From positions 17,917,508-17,981,507 of the forward strand of contig CM049313.1 of the NCBI GenBank assembly GCA_026874595.1: DNA of 64,000 nt. The letters run 5' to 3'. Shown piece by piece: positions 1-11,350 of this stretch (the stretch's first letter is position 1; each line of letters begins with the position of its first letter). Position numbers and translations under genes: made by a program. This DNA is from Sipunculus nudus (lineage: Eukaryota > Annelida > Sipuncula > Golfingiida > Sipunculidae). The notes under the pieces are model-generated. The model was given only the letters and a program-made list of their open reading frames with translations, ran no database searches and was not told where the DNA came from.

Positions 1-180
1 TGTTGGATTTAAGGTGGGTGGATTTTCAAAGCCTTGTTTATCCCGCATATGGAGATGGTCATTGAGTTTTACATCTCGATTAGCACAGATGGAAAATTAC
101 ACTTATTGCAATTTGTGCGATACATGTACACACGGATAATTTCATCATATTGTTACTACATATTTTATTAAATATCCAAT

Positions 181-189
<9 letters not shown>

Positions 190-211
<22 letters not shown>

Positions 212-219
212 ATAATAAT
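190..219. repeat. (AAT)n microsatellite, copy A
   Basis: Perfect trinucleotide run of about ten units, followed by a short GAA run. The counterpart in A' (38498-38543) is longer by about five units, which makes it a length-variable marker between the copies. Confidence 0.97.
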
Positions 220-362
220 TAGAAGAAGAAGAATACATTAATTCCTTATAATATATATTTACATAAAGTTTCATAGAATGGTTCCTCAGTTATTATGCCC
301 TGCAAATAAACAAATTTAAACCGTATTTGCTGACATCGATAGTACATTTAGTTATGATAACT

Positions 363-665
363 AACGCTAAACACTCTCGATTATGACTCACATGGTACGT
401 GACGTTAGGTAGTCTGGATTGTTTAGTGGTAACACGCTGTAAGGCCGCTGTGCATAGGTTTGTGTACGTGTTTAATGCATACATTAGTTGGAATAAGCAA
501 AATTGAGGGCAGATGTGTTCCGTTTGTTCCTCGATTTTGGATTTGAATTTGCACAGTATTTGGCCTTGGCGCACGCTTGTGTTAATCTTATCAAATTATT
601 TAAAATTAATGCTATAGTCAAATTTAATGTATAAGACTGGTACATGACCTCTGACACTTATAATC
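363..665. other. Segment absent from paralogue C; no gene seen
   Basis: The paralogue at 32888-33130 matches 257-362 and then 666 onward, skipping this stretch. It is either an insertion in A/A' or a deletion in C. I see no terminal repeats, and no coding signal beyond short chance frames. Confidence 0.6.
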
Positions 666-699
666 AAATTGACAATCAAGCAGATCGGTAAGCAAGTGG

Positions 700-2690
700 A
701 AGGTCAGATATGAGTGTTGTGAGTGAAAACAGAATTAATGCAGTTATGAGTGACGATATATTATTAAATTGGCAAACATTAGCCATAATTCAATTAGTGG
801 ATGGAACAGGTAGATATCCTGTGGGTTGACCTTAAACTGCACGTGCGGCACGATTCAAACCAATTCTGAATTGTAAGGAAGGTCGTAGGTGAATTTCATG
901 ATTAATACCTTAATAACCAAATGTGAAATGTGAAATTTTTACAACCCACAGTATCCCAGGTGCGCTTGGCCAATGAGTGTTTATCATCCAGCTAAACAAA
1001 ACACACACCACGCTTCTGGCAATTCCCTATGCTTCGATCTACAGTGCGTGGGTTTGTTTCTATGTCCCTTCACAAATACTTTCATTGTGCCGGTACTCCT
1101 CCGCGTGCAACAGATGGACACAAACAAAGCGAACAATTCAAGTATATTAACCATCGCCTACTGAATTTAAAACCATTACCACACAGGTCTCAAACCATCA
1201 ACATCGTAACCATACTCGAAGATTCTACGCAGGTTTGTTACAGGTAAGAACGATAATGACTCTACTGATTCTATCAAATACCAATGCTTATAAGGATGGA
1301 CCTGGACAGTCGAGTGGTAACACTTTCGGCTCCGTCCGCTGGCTACCCTGGTTTGATTCATGGCGTGGATATGAGAGGGGTTTGTAGTGGCAGGGAACTG
1401 AGACCGATTTCCCCCCTGGCTGTCTGGTTTCCCCCAACTCTTTAAGTACACAATAACGGTATATGTGCTGAAGATTTCAGCTGTTCTGCACACAAATAGC
1501 TTTTTTTCGGAAAGAGTGTCCATGTGACATTTTACTCTCATGAACCTGAAAAAAAAACAAACAACATTAATGTGAAACAGCTAGTTTATGTAGATCAACA
1601 GCTTGATTTGTCGTTACAAGACGTCGTATCTTCATACTATTGAAGATACACACTGAAAAATTCAGCCGCACTGGGGACTGTTTCATGGATATAGATAAAT
1701 GGTTAACTATTTTATCATTCAGATGACTTAGATACACAGTTTCTCTGCGGCTACCTTTAGCATTAAGGGCATCGAGAATCTTACAGTCAAAGAAAGTTAT
1801 TTAAACCCCTTCCGTTTCTGGTGCATGTGTTCAGACGGTGCGCGAAAAGTGTATTTATTAACAAACCTGTGAGCTTATGCGATTGCGCAGCGTCGTTTGT
1901 CTGCCGTCCATGGTTATGAGAAGCTGAACCCATGCTATCTAAGAAACCGTCAGCGCCAACAGCTCCTAATTGCATGTCAAATCAGTCACATGTCAGACTT
2001 TATCGGATTAAGCTTATTGTTTTTTTTTTGGTATCTGTATTAACTTAGATTATATATAGGGAAAAAGCTTAAACCCTTTAAAAATCTTCTTCTCCGAAAC
2101 TGTCCAGCCAAATTGTTCAATATTTCACAAAAATAATTCCAGAAACGATCCTCCTCAAGTTTGTTCGAATGGTGTCATTTCGGTGATTTTTGGCCAAGTT
2201 ATAGGAAGCTGAACTTAGTCATTTGTCAAAAAAAACATACTAAAATCAAATGGATCATCTATGGATAATATTGACAAGAATGTTTCTCAAAAGCTTTTCA
2301 AAAATTAAGAATTATGATTTAAATAAGTCATCATGCCAGTTAAATATTAACTGCCATGAGTATTCAGCTCTCTAAGCTATATAAAGATGGTTTTACATGG
2401 ATTATAAATAATTTGTATCCATACTCTACTTAATTCAAGATTTTATCTTTAATGAGATGTATCTATATTATAATTTTTCATTCAGTATGCAACTGTAATA
2501 ATTTTTCATACATCCATATTTTTTTTATGAAAAGTCAGCTGAAAAGTATTTGTATTTGGAAAATTTATTTCAATGTTATTAAAAGTAGGAGCCATTTCTG
2601 TGTACAGATGGCAGCACTAGGTAGTGCCTGGATATCTATGTCACTGGCAAAGATTGTTTAAGCTCTATAAATAACTTTGGCACAGTGCCA
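700..2690. other. Non-genic stretch, partly paralogous to 33000-35150
   Basis: Parts of this stretch match the diverged paralogue C: about 940-1240 with 33250-33560, 1270-1430 with 33590-33780, and 1455-1853 with 34236-35150. The short open frames here are not preserved in C. From 1853 to 2690 there is no C counterpart. I see no splice-flanked exon, RNA gene or transposon end. Confidence 0.6.
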
Positions 2691-3640
2691 AGACAACAAT
2701 TTTTCTGTGGCGTCAATTCGTATATGTGCTCTTGGTAAAAATTGCTCATATCTCAGGATTGGGTCAAGGTATTTGTCAGAAATTTGGCATGTTCATCCAA
2801 GTTTGATAGTTGTCACGTAAATCAGACAGGTGGCGCAATCTACCTTCCGGTTTTCATAGAACAAATGCCCTTTTCTTAGGGTTGATTTGCAGTATTGGCC
2901 TGAAATTATGCATATTCAAATATTTATGTCTCCTCCATCTTATACTGATGAGTGATGGCACCATCTGCAATCGTTTTCTCTTGGTGTCCATTTATACATG
3001 TGCTTTTGATAAAAATTGCTCATATCTCATCAGTGGTTAAAGGTGTTGGTCTGAAATTTGGCATGTCCATCGATCTTGGAAAGTTGCGATGTAATCAAGA
3101 CAGGTGGCGCCGGTTTTTATAGAATAAATAAATACCCTTTTCTCAGAAGTGATTTGCGGTATTGGCCTAAAATTGTGTATATCAATAGATCTGAGACTCT
3201 TCCATCTTGTACTTAAGACTGGTGGCGCCATCTTCAATCACTCTTCCTTGGCGTCGATCCAAATATGTGCTTTTGCTGGAAATTGCTCATATCTCAGCAG
3301 TGGTTCAAGGTATTGGGCTAAAATTTGGCATGTCCATCCATTTTGGAAATTTTCCTCATAAACCAGATAGGTTGCGCCACCTACCTTCCTGTTTCTGTAG
3401 AATAAATAATTGCTCTTTCCAAAGGATCAGTGTTCCGTATTGGCATGAAATTGTACATGTCCATAGATCTTGGACTCCTCCATCTTGTACCCAGTGGTGC
3501 CATCTGTAATTGTTTTCCTGTGGTGTCCATCTGTACATTTGCTTTGGGTGAAAACTCTCAGGAGTGGTTCAAGATATTGGGCTGAAATTTGCCATGTTAA
3601 TCCATCTTGGAAAGTTTTCTCAGATTGCTGCAGGCGTTTT
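2690..3640. repeat. Degenerate ~270-bp tandem repeat, about four units
   Basis: A motif resembling gtgtccatttatacatgtgc followed by ttgctcatatctcag, ctgaaatttggcatgtccat and aggtggcgcc recurs with anchors near 2706, 2981, 3252 and 3523. The spacing is about 270 bp. Each unit is itself two diverged halves of about 135 bp sharing a ctgaaatt / ggtggcgcca core. Units are clearly diverged, so the array is old. It has no counterpart in paralogue C. Confidence 0.8.
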
Positions 3641-3842
3641 CTTTGAATAAATTAATGCTCTTTCCTCAGAGTCTCAGAGTGCACTATATTCAAGAATGGT
3701 GCGATATAAGAATTAATCCATCCCTCACTACACCTATACCACTCTGTCTGACTTCAGTGGATACACATTGTCACGTATCGATTACTCGTTTTCTTTTTGT
3801 TTCATGCATCTGTGCACAAAGTCTTACAGTAGGTTAACGAAT

Positions 3843-4660
3843 CTGCCTGAAATTGTTCCTGCCTTAACATTTTTTATGGCTTACTCGTACGCAAGACTGA
3901 TGGTGCCACTTACAATCATTTTTTATGTTGTACGCACCCATAAGATAATTCAGCAGTGACTTTAGTGTGATTGCTGCACGAACTCAGGTTGAAAATGTTC
4001 AGTGCTTGAATTGTACATATATATGTCACATATGTACTTGAAATGTAATAATTGAAATAATTGAAAGCATTACACCTGGTGTATATCCTATTGCACAGTT
4101 TCGCATTAGGCCTGTAGTCCTTGTTTGATATTTTGACCTGTCTATGATGCTTTGAAGGTGTTCTCGTTCACTAGACAGGTGTCTTCACCTGCAAAGACTT
4201 TTGCACAGTGTATGCCCTGCTTATTTCTCCGGAGGAATTGGATATATCAGCCTAAAATTAGGCATAATTATACATCTCGGATAGCTTTGTCATATACAAA
4301 ACTGGTGGCACCTCTTACAAAGCTTTTTGCACAGTGTATGTCCCTGCTTCCTTTTTAGGAGGGGTTAAATATATCAGCCTGAAATTGGGCATATATTTTC
4401 ATCTCTGATAGCTTCGTCGTATTCAAGGCTGGTGGTGCCAGTTAAAATATTTTTGTGGTGTGTGCACCCATGCCAGAATTTCAGCAGTGATGTTTGTGTA
4501 ATTTGTTCTTGTTCAAAATGTTTAGTACTTGCATTGTTCATATACATGTTACACATAAACTTGAAAAGTAATGGTCCAGCTTTGTAGCATTATACCTGGT
4601 GTATATCCTATTGCACAGGTTCGCATTAGGCCTGTTGGCCTTGTTTCTATATTTTGTTCG
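3843..4660. repeat. ~532-bp tandem duplication
   Basis: The interval 3843-4148 (gcctgaaattgttcc through cctggtgtatatcctattgc and gcattaggcctgt) is repeated, diverged, at about 4375-4660, giving a period near 532 bp. The gcctgaaatt and ctggtggtgcca elements inside it resemble the half-units of the neighbouring ~270-bp array, suggesting common ancestry. Confidence 0.75.
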
Positions 4661-4843
4661 TTGGATTAGATCTGCAGTTGTGATTTAGGCCGGAACCCTT
4701 GTAGGCTTATTTATCATTCATGAAATAGACTCCAAAGCAGTTCCCAGGGTAAGGTCTAAGGAATCGTTGCAGACAGATAGTATGCAGATGGCGTGTCGGG
4801 TCTGGACATCACCTTTGTTAGCCCCAGATTGGAATATTAACAG

Positions 4844-4902
<59 letters not shown>
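4844..4902. repeat. (TA)n tract at the left side of the LINE
   Basis: Pure TA dinucleotide run directly before the LINE fragment. The LINE-free paralogue has a short TA run at exactly the corresponding place (35363-35379), so the LINE appears to have entered a TA microsatellite. The A' counterpart (43174-43221) is shorter. Confidence 0.95.
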
Positions 4903-4904
<2 letters not shown>

Positions 4905-4905
<1 letters not shown>

Positions 4906-5400
4906 TAGATTTTGATGAATTGGCAGCTGCATATTCTACACTTTTTGACATATTTAACAAACATGCCCTATTGCTCACGAAAACTGTACGTTTTTAGAAA
5001 GAAAGGAGTGGTATACATCAGAGCTGAAACTATGAAAGAAGGCAAAACGTATTGCTAAGAATACATGGAAAAGGAACCTATCCGCTGAATATGCTCTTCC
5101 TATTAAAGCTAAAAGAAATATCTACATAAATAAGTGTGAAAGAGCCAAGGCACATAACTATGCGGATCAGGTGAGAAAAATTTGACATAAATTTTAATAA
5201 AATATTTTGTCTTTTGGATCGCTTGTCGAATTCCTACAAGGATAATGCACTGCTGATAAGTGGCCCTTAAAAAATAGTTAAAGACTTTGGACATTTTTTT
5301 CAAGACAAAATTATTTTAAGATTAGATATTCAGTCGATGGCATTATATCAACCGAAAATATTATTTAATTTGAACATAAATATAAAAAAATGTGAGTAGT
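4905..5400 (+). pseudogene. LINE ORF2 linker remnant upstream of the RT
   Basis: The plus-strand translation begins with an LDFDELAAAYSTLFDIFNKH-type segment ending at a stop near 4999. In shifted frames it continues with basic segments resembling the region between endonuclease and RT in CR1/Jockey ORF2 proteins (the 'DKHAPLKTKTV ... WYTxEL ... AKR' neighbourhood). Several stops and frameshifts break it, so it cannot be translated as one protein. This stretch occurs once per array, upstream of the first tandem unit, and was not amplified. Counterpart in A': 43222-43721. Confidence 0.7.
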
Positions 5401-7376
5401 GAGACTTTGGATATATTTATAAGAATGATGATGTAAGAAAATTTGTTTCTATTTCGAATTCTAAGTACTGTGATCTGGATCCTCTGCGAACAATTTTATT
5501 GAAGCTGTGTTTAGATGTTAGGTTACCTGTTGTATCCCGTATCATTAACAAGTTGCCTAAACAGGGTCATTTTTTCCAGAATGTTGGAATGCTCTTATGT
5601 TAGGCCGTTATTAAAAAGGTCGGGTTTGATCGCGAATTCAAGAACAGTGAGCAATCTCTTATATATTTCAAAATAAGTAGAAACTGGCGCCAAAGAACAA
5701 TATGTGCTTTACCTTCAAAGGAATGGTCAGATGCCGGAGAAAAATGAAGCCTACAGGAGAAACTACACTACGAAAGAATATTATTACGTGTGCACTCCGA
5801 CATTTTTGAATAGTATGGATGCTAAACAGATTACGCTTTTAGTACTTCTAGACCCTTGTGCTGCTTTTGATATAATAAATAAAGATATTTTATCTGATAT
5901 TTTTCAACATAAATTCAAAATTGGTGGGACAGATGCTCACTGGTTTTGGGAATATCTTACTGACCGTAACCAGCGAATACTCACTGATGGCATTTTATCA
6001 AGCAAATTTAAGATGTGTTTTGGTGTTCCCCAAGGAAGTGTAGCAGGATCAGTATTGTTTTTGTCATACTTATGTTCCTTATATGAACTTATTCAAACGT
6101 AACTTCCAGATATTGGTAGTTTTGCAGATGACAAAAAGTTATATTTATCATTTAAGCCTGAAGGTGATGATGAGATCAAAACATTCGGGGAAATTATATC
6201 CTGTGTTACTGCAGTAAGGGAGTGGATGCTACAACATAACTTAAAAATAAATGACAATAATTATACTCTTTGGCAGTAGGCAACAACTTAGTAAACTTGC
6301 TTTGAATTAAATAAATGTGGGTAGTATCTCGTATGAAAGCGGTAGACAAAGTGAGTGATTTGGGTATGGTCTTTGGATTAACGATGGGTATGAGAGACAT
6401 ATTAAATGCTGTATGTAGAAGGGAGTTTATCAACTATATAGATTGAGGCAGATTAGGAAATACATAGACAATAACACTTTGTTTACTTTGGTTCATGATT
6501 TTGTGACCTCACACTTGGATTTTGGCGACAAATAAGCAAATTGAAGCGATTACTAAATGCAGCGGCTCGTCTGATTTTGGCTAAAAGAAAATTTGAAAGT
6601 GCAAAGGAGTGTCTAAAGACTCTACACTGGCTTCCGATACGTATGCGAATAGATTTAAGAATTGCTCTTTTAGTGTATAAGAACACATCAGAAATGTTAC
6701 CTTCAAACACAAGTGAACTGATAAAGGAGAGGACCAGTAAAATAACTCTTCGGTAAAATTTTTGGATCCGGCTTTTCACTTTTTAAGCAAACACCGAAAC
6801 TTATGGTAAGCATGCTTTTATGTATGCAGCATAAACTGTTTGGAATGGACTGCCCGAAGACATTCAGGCAGTTGGCTCTTTTGCCATTTTTAAAATTGGT
6901 TAAAAACCTATTATTTTAGGCAAGTGTTTAGCTTATTTTATATGCATATTTTGTATTTGTCATTCTCTTTATATACCCTGTGTGAATGTTTTAAAATGTT
7001 CTGTATCTTGCATGTAATGAGATAATTTATCATTGTTTTAATGTTTTTTATGTACTTTTATGTATGTATTCTTGATTTGTTAACCGCTGTCGGGTATTGC
7101 ATTTTATGTATGGTCGGTCTAAATAATCTAATAAACTAACTATAACTATATATATATATATATTTATATATATATACTGGTCAACGTTTACAATCACTGT
7201 TATTAGAAAATAATACGGTCAAGTTTTTAAAGTATCTATTCCTCTCTTCCTGGCGTCAAAAGTTGACCAAAGGAATATGATGATAAGTTCTCAATTATCC
7301 AACGCATCAAATGTGAGGTGTGTTAATTAATAATTCCACGCATATTTGAAATTAATTTCCAACATTCATATGTTGT
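5401..7376 (+). repeat. LINE tandem array, unit A-1 (1976 bp)
   Basis: The unit starts at gagactttgg inside the LINE and ends with ~190 bp of host flank (to catatgtt). Unlike the later units it is preceded by genuine LINE sequence instead of by the flank, so it marks the original insertion. Confidence 0.9.
5515..6756 (+). pseudogene. Dead CR1-like reverse transcriptase, unit A-1
   Basis: RT motif A (LLDPCAAFD) and motif B (GVPQGSVAGSVLF) are visible in the frame ending at 6102. Motif C (FADD) lies just downstream in the same frame, after an in-frame TAA. A second stop follows at NNYTLWQ. The C-terminal DLGMVFGLTM and LHWLPIRMRIDLRIALLVYK blocks are in other frames (6315 onward and 6541-6756). 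An additional stop near 5671 and a one-base loss near 6428 are particular to this unit. The protein would have copied LINE RNA into DNA at the target site; with catalytic motifs split by stops it cannot do so. Confidence 0.88.
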
Positions 7377-7490
7377 GAGACTTTGGATAGTTTTGCAAGA
7401 ATGATGATATCAGAAAATTTGTTTCTATTTCGAATTCTAAGTATTGTGATCTGGATCCTCTGCGAACAATTTTATTGAAGCAGTGTTTAG

Positions 7491-8733
7491 ATGTTAGGTT
7501 ACCTGTTGTATCCCGTATCATTAACAAGTTGCTTAAACAGGGTCATTTTTTCCAGAATGTTGGAATGCTCTTATGTTAGGCCGTTATTAAAAAGGTCGGG
7601 TTTGATCGCGAATTCAAGAACAGTGAGCAATCTCTTATATATTTCAAAATTAGTAGAAACTGACGCCATAGACCAATATGTGCTTTATCTTCAAAGGAAT
7701 GATCAGATGCCGGAGAAAAATGCAGCCTACAGGAGAAACTACACTACAAAAGAATATTATTACGTGTGCACTCCGACATTTTTGAATAGTATGGATGCTA
7801 AACAGATTACGCTTTTAGTACTTCTAGACCCTTGTGCTGCTTTTGATATAATAAATAAAGATATTTTATCTGATATTTTTCAACATAAATTCAAAATTGG
7901 TGGGACAGATGCTCACTGGTTTTGGGAATATCTTACTGACCGTAACCAGCGAGTACTCACTGATGGCATTTTATCAAGCAAATTTAAGATGTGTTTTGGT
8001 GTTCCCCAAGGAAGTGTAGCAGGATCAGTATTGTTTTTGTCATACTTATGTTCCTTATATGAACTTATTCAAGCGTAACTTCCAGATATTGGTAGTTTTG
8101 CAGATGACAATCAGTTATATTTATCATTTAAGCCTGAAGGTGATGATGAGATCAAAACATTCGGGGAAATTATATCCTGTGTTACTGCAGTAAGGGAGTG
8201 GATGCTACAACATAACTTAAAAATAAATGACAATAATTATACTCTTTGGCAGTAGGCAACAACTTAGTAAACTTGCTTTGAATTAAATAAATGTGGGTAG
8301 TATCTCGTATGAAAGCGGTAGACAAAGTGAGTGATTTGGGTATGGTCTTTGGATTAACGATGGATATGAGAGACATATTAAATGCTGTATGTAGAAGGGA
8401 GTTTTATCAACTATATAGATTGAGGCAGATCAGGAAATACATAGACAATAACACTTTGTGTACTTTGGTTCATGATTTTGTGACCTCACACTTGTATTTT
8501 GGCGACAAATAAGCAAATTGAAGCGATTACTAAATGCAGCGGCTCGTCTGATTTTGACTAAAAGGAAATTTGAAAGTGCAAAGGAGTGTCTAAAGACTCT
8601 ACACTGGCTTCCGATACGTATGCGAATAGATTTAAGAATTGCTCTTTTAGAGTATAAGAACACCTCAGAAATGTTACCTTCAAACCCAAGTGAACTAATG
8701 AAGGAGAGGACCAGTAAAATAACTCTTCGTTAA
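7491..8733 (+). pseudogene. Dead CR1-like reverse transcriptase, unit A-2
   Basis: An uninterrupted frame of 195 codons (7491-8078) covers the fingers and RT motifs A and B, then the shared TAA separates it from motif C (FADDNQL). Later blocks run at 8291-8512 and 8518-8733. Private changes include GMR to DMR near 8363 and LDFGDK to LYFGDK near 8493. Confidence 0.88.
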
Positions 8734-9109
8734 ATGTTTGGATCCGGCTTTTCACTTTTTAAGCAAACACCGAAACTTATGGTAAGCATGCTTTTATGTA
8801 TGCAGCATAAACTGTTTGGAATGGACTGCCCGAAGACATTCAGGCAGTTGGCTCTTTTGCCATTTTTAAAATTGGTTAAAAACCTATTATTTTAGGCAAG
8901 TGTTTAGCTTATTTTATATGCATATTTTGTATTTGTCATTCTCTTTATATAGCCTATGTGAATGTTTTAAAATGTTCTGTATCTTGCATGTAATGAGATA
9001 ATTTATCATTGTTTTAATGTTTTGTATGTACTTTTATGTATGTATTCTTGATTTGTTAACCGCTGTCGGGTATTGCATTTTATGTATGGTCGGTCTGAAT
9101 AATCTAATA

Positions 9110-9116
<7 letters not shown>

Positions 9117-9180
<64 letters not shown>
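9117..9180. repeat. Expanded (TA)n tract in LINE unit A-2
   Basis: The TA tail of this unit is pure and long, whereas the other units have shorter tracts interrupted by ttta (about 7145-7176, 11126-11153, 47465-47494, 49442-49471, 51418-51443). It accounts for the longer unit length. Confidence 0.95.
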
Positions 9181-9181
<1 letters not shown>

Positions 9182-9380
9182 TGGTCAACGTTTACAATCA
9201 CTGTTATTAGAAAATAATACTATCAAGTTTTTAAAGTATCTATTCCTCTCTTCCTGGCGTCAAAAGATGACCAAAGGAATATGATGATAAGTTCTCAATT
9301 ATCCAACGCATCAAATGTGAGGTGTGTTAATTAATAATTCCACGCATATTTGAAATTAATTTCCAACATTCATATGTTGT

Positions 9381-11350
9381 GAGACTTTGGATAGTTTTGC
9401 AAGAATGATGATATCAGAAAATTTGTTTCTATTTCGAATTCTAAGTATTGTGATCTGGATCCTCTGCGAACAATTTTATTGAAGTAGTGTTTAGATGTTA
9501 GGTTACCTGTTGTATCCCGTATCATTAACAAGTTGCTTAAACAGGGTCATTTTTTCCAGAATGTTGGAATGCTCTTATGTTAGGCCGTTATTAAAAAGGT
9601 CGGGTTTGATCGCGAATTCAAGAACAGTGAGCAATCTCTTATATATTTCAAAATTAGTAGAAACTGACGCCATAGACCAATATGTGCTTTATCTTCAAAG
9701 GAATGATCAGATGCCGGAGAAAAATGCAGCCTACAGGAGAAACTACACTACAAAAGAATATTATTACGTGTGCACTCCGACATTTTTGAATAGTATGGAT
9801 GCTAAACAGATTACGCTTTTAGTACTTCTAGACCCTTGTGCTGCTTTTGATATAATAAATAAAGATATTTTATCTGATATTTTTCAACATAAATTCAAAA
9901 TTGGTGGGACAGATGCTCACTGGTTTTGGGAATATCTTACTGACCGTAACCAGCGAGTACTCACTGATGGCATTTTATCAAGCAAATTTAAGATGTGTTT
10001 TGGTGTTCCCCAAGGAAGTGTAGCAGGATCAGTATTGTTTTTGTCATACTTATGTTCCTTATATGAACTTATTCAAACGTAACTTCCAGATATTGGTAGT
10101 TTTGCAGATGACAATAAGTTATATTTATCATTTAAGCCTGAAGGTCATGATGAGATCAAAACATTCGGGGAAATTATATCCTGTGTTACTGCAGTAAGGG
10201 AGTGGATGCTACAACATAACTTAAAAATAAATGACAATAATTATACTCTTTGGCAGTAGGCAACAACTTAGTAAACTTGCTTTGAATTAAATAAATGTGG
10301 GTAGTATCTCGTATGAAAGCGGTAGACAAAGTGAGTGATTTGGGTATGGTCTTTGGATTAACGATGGGTATGAGAGACATATTAAATGCTGTATGTAGAA
10401 GGGAGTTTTATCAACTATATAGATTGAGGCAGATTAGGAAATACATAGACAATAACACTTTGTGTACTTTGGCTCATGATTTTGTGACCTCACACTTGGA
10501 TTTTGGCGACAAATAAGCAAATTGAAGCGATTACTAAATGCAGCGGCTCGTCTGATTTTGGCTAAAAGAAAATTTGAAAGTGCAAAGGAGTGTCGAAAGA
10601 CTCTACACTGGCTTCCGATACGTATGCGAATAGATTTAAGAATTGCTCTTTTAGTGTATAAGAACACATCAGAAATGTTACCTTCAAACCCAAGTGAACT
10701 GATAAAGGAGAGGACCAGTAAAATAACTCTTCGGTAAAATTTTTGGATCCGGCTTTTCACTTTTTAAGCAAACACCGAAACTTATGGTAAGCATGCTTTT
10801 ATGTATGCAGCATAAACTGTTTGGAATGGACTGCCCGAAGACATTCAGGCAGTTGGCTCTTTTGCCATTTTTAAAATTGGTTAAAAACCTATTATTTTAG
10901 GCAAGTGTTTAGCTTATTTTATATGCATATTTTGTATTTGTCATTCTCTTTATATACCCTGTGTGAATGTTTTAAAATGTTCTGTATCTTGCATGTAATG
11001 AGATAATTTATCATTGTTTTAATGTTTTTTATGTACTTTTATGTATGTATTCTTGATTTGTTAACCGCTGTCGGGTATTGCATTTTATGTATGGTCGGTC
11101 TAAATAATCTAATAAACTAACTATAACTATATATATATATATTTATATATATACTGGTCAACGTTTACAATCACTGTTATTAGAAAATAATACGGTCAAG
11201 TTTTTAAAGTATCTATTCCTCTCTTCCTGGCGTCAAAAGTTGACCAAAGGAATATGATGATAAGTTCTCAATTATCCAACGCATCAAATGTGAGGTGTGT
11301 TAATTAATAATTCCAAGCATATTTGAAATTAATTTCCAACATTCATATGT
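9381..11350 (+). repeat. LINE tandem array, unit A-3 (1970 bp)
   Basis: Last unit of the array in A. After catatgt at its end the sequence continues into unique flank (aaatattatttcac) instead of another LINE copy. Confidence 0.92.
9495..10737 (+). pseudogene. Dead CR1-like reverse transcriptase, unit A-3
   Basis: Same layout: 9495-10082 with motifs A and B, the shared TAA, FADDNKL, then 10295-10516 and 10522-10737. It differs from unit A-2 at only a few residues. Confidence 0.88.

Larger units (their letters stand above)
4903..7176 (+). mobile_element. 5'-truncated CR1/Jockey-type LINE, copy A
   Basis: The insertion begins mid-protein in the linker before the reverse transcriptase, runs through a recognisable RT and C-terminal region (to 6756), then a ~390-bp AT-rich 3' tail ending ctaataaactaactataac and a TA tract. 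The endonuclease domain and ORF1 are missing, as is typical of 5'-truncated LINE insertions. Family placement rests on the RT core and on a C-terminal region with an LHWLPIRMRIDLRIALLVYK-like block, which is characteristic of CR1/Jockey-group elements. The host flank resumes at about 7177 (ctggtcaacg), matching 35389 onward in the LINE-free paralogue. Confidence 0.85.
7377..9380 (+). repeat. LINE tandem array, unit A-2 (2004 bp)
   Basis: Near-identical to unit A-1, longer because of an expanded terminal TA tract (9117-9180). The junction reads catatgttgtgagactttgg, joining host flank straight to mid-LINE sequence. Confidence 0.92.

Noticed and set aside
4718-4997. Open frames with long (IY)n tracts here and at 9006-9188, 14568-14876, 15226-15621 and 43046-43252
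   Set aside because: They are translations of (TA)n microsatellites. Lengths differ between duplicate copies, and the frames have no coding support apart from the splice-bounded pieces described separately.
7491-8078. The 195-codon RT frame as an active reverse transcriptase
   Set aside because: Motif C lies beyond an in-frame TAA in every unit, the C-terminal blocks are in other frames, and the endonuclease and ORF1 are missing.
5401-11350. CRISPR-like or protein-coding tandem array
   Set aside because: Units are ~2 kb and consist of LINE plus host flank. There are no short spacers and no cas genes, and the DNA is eukaryotic.
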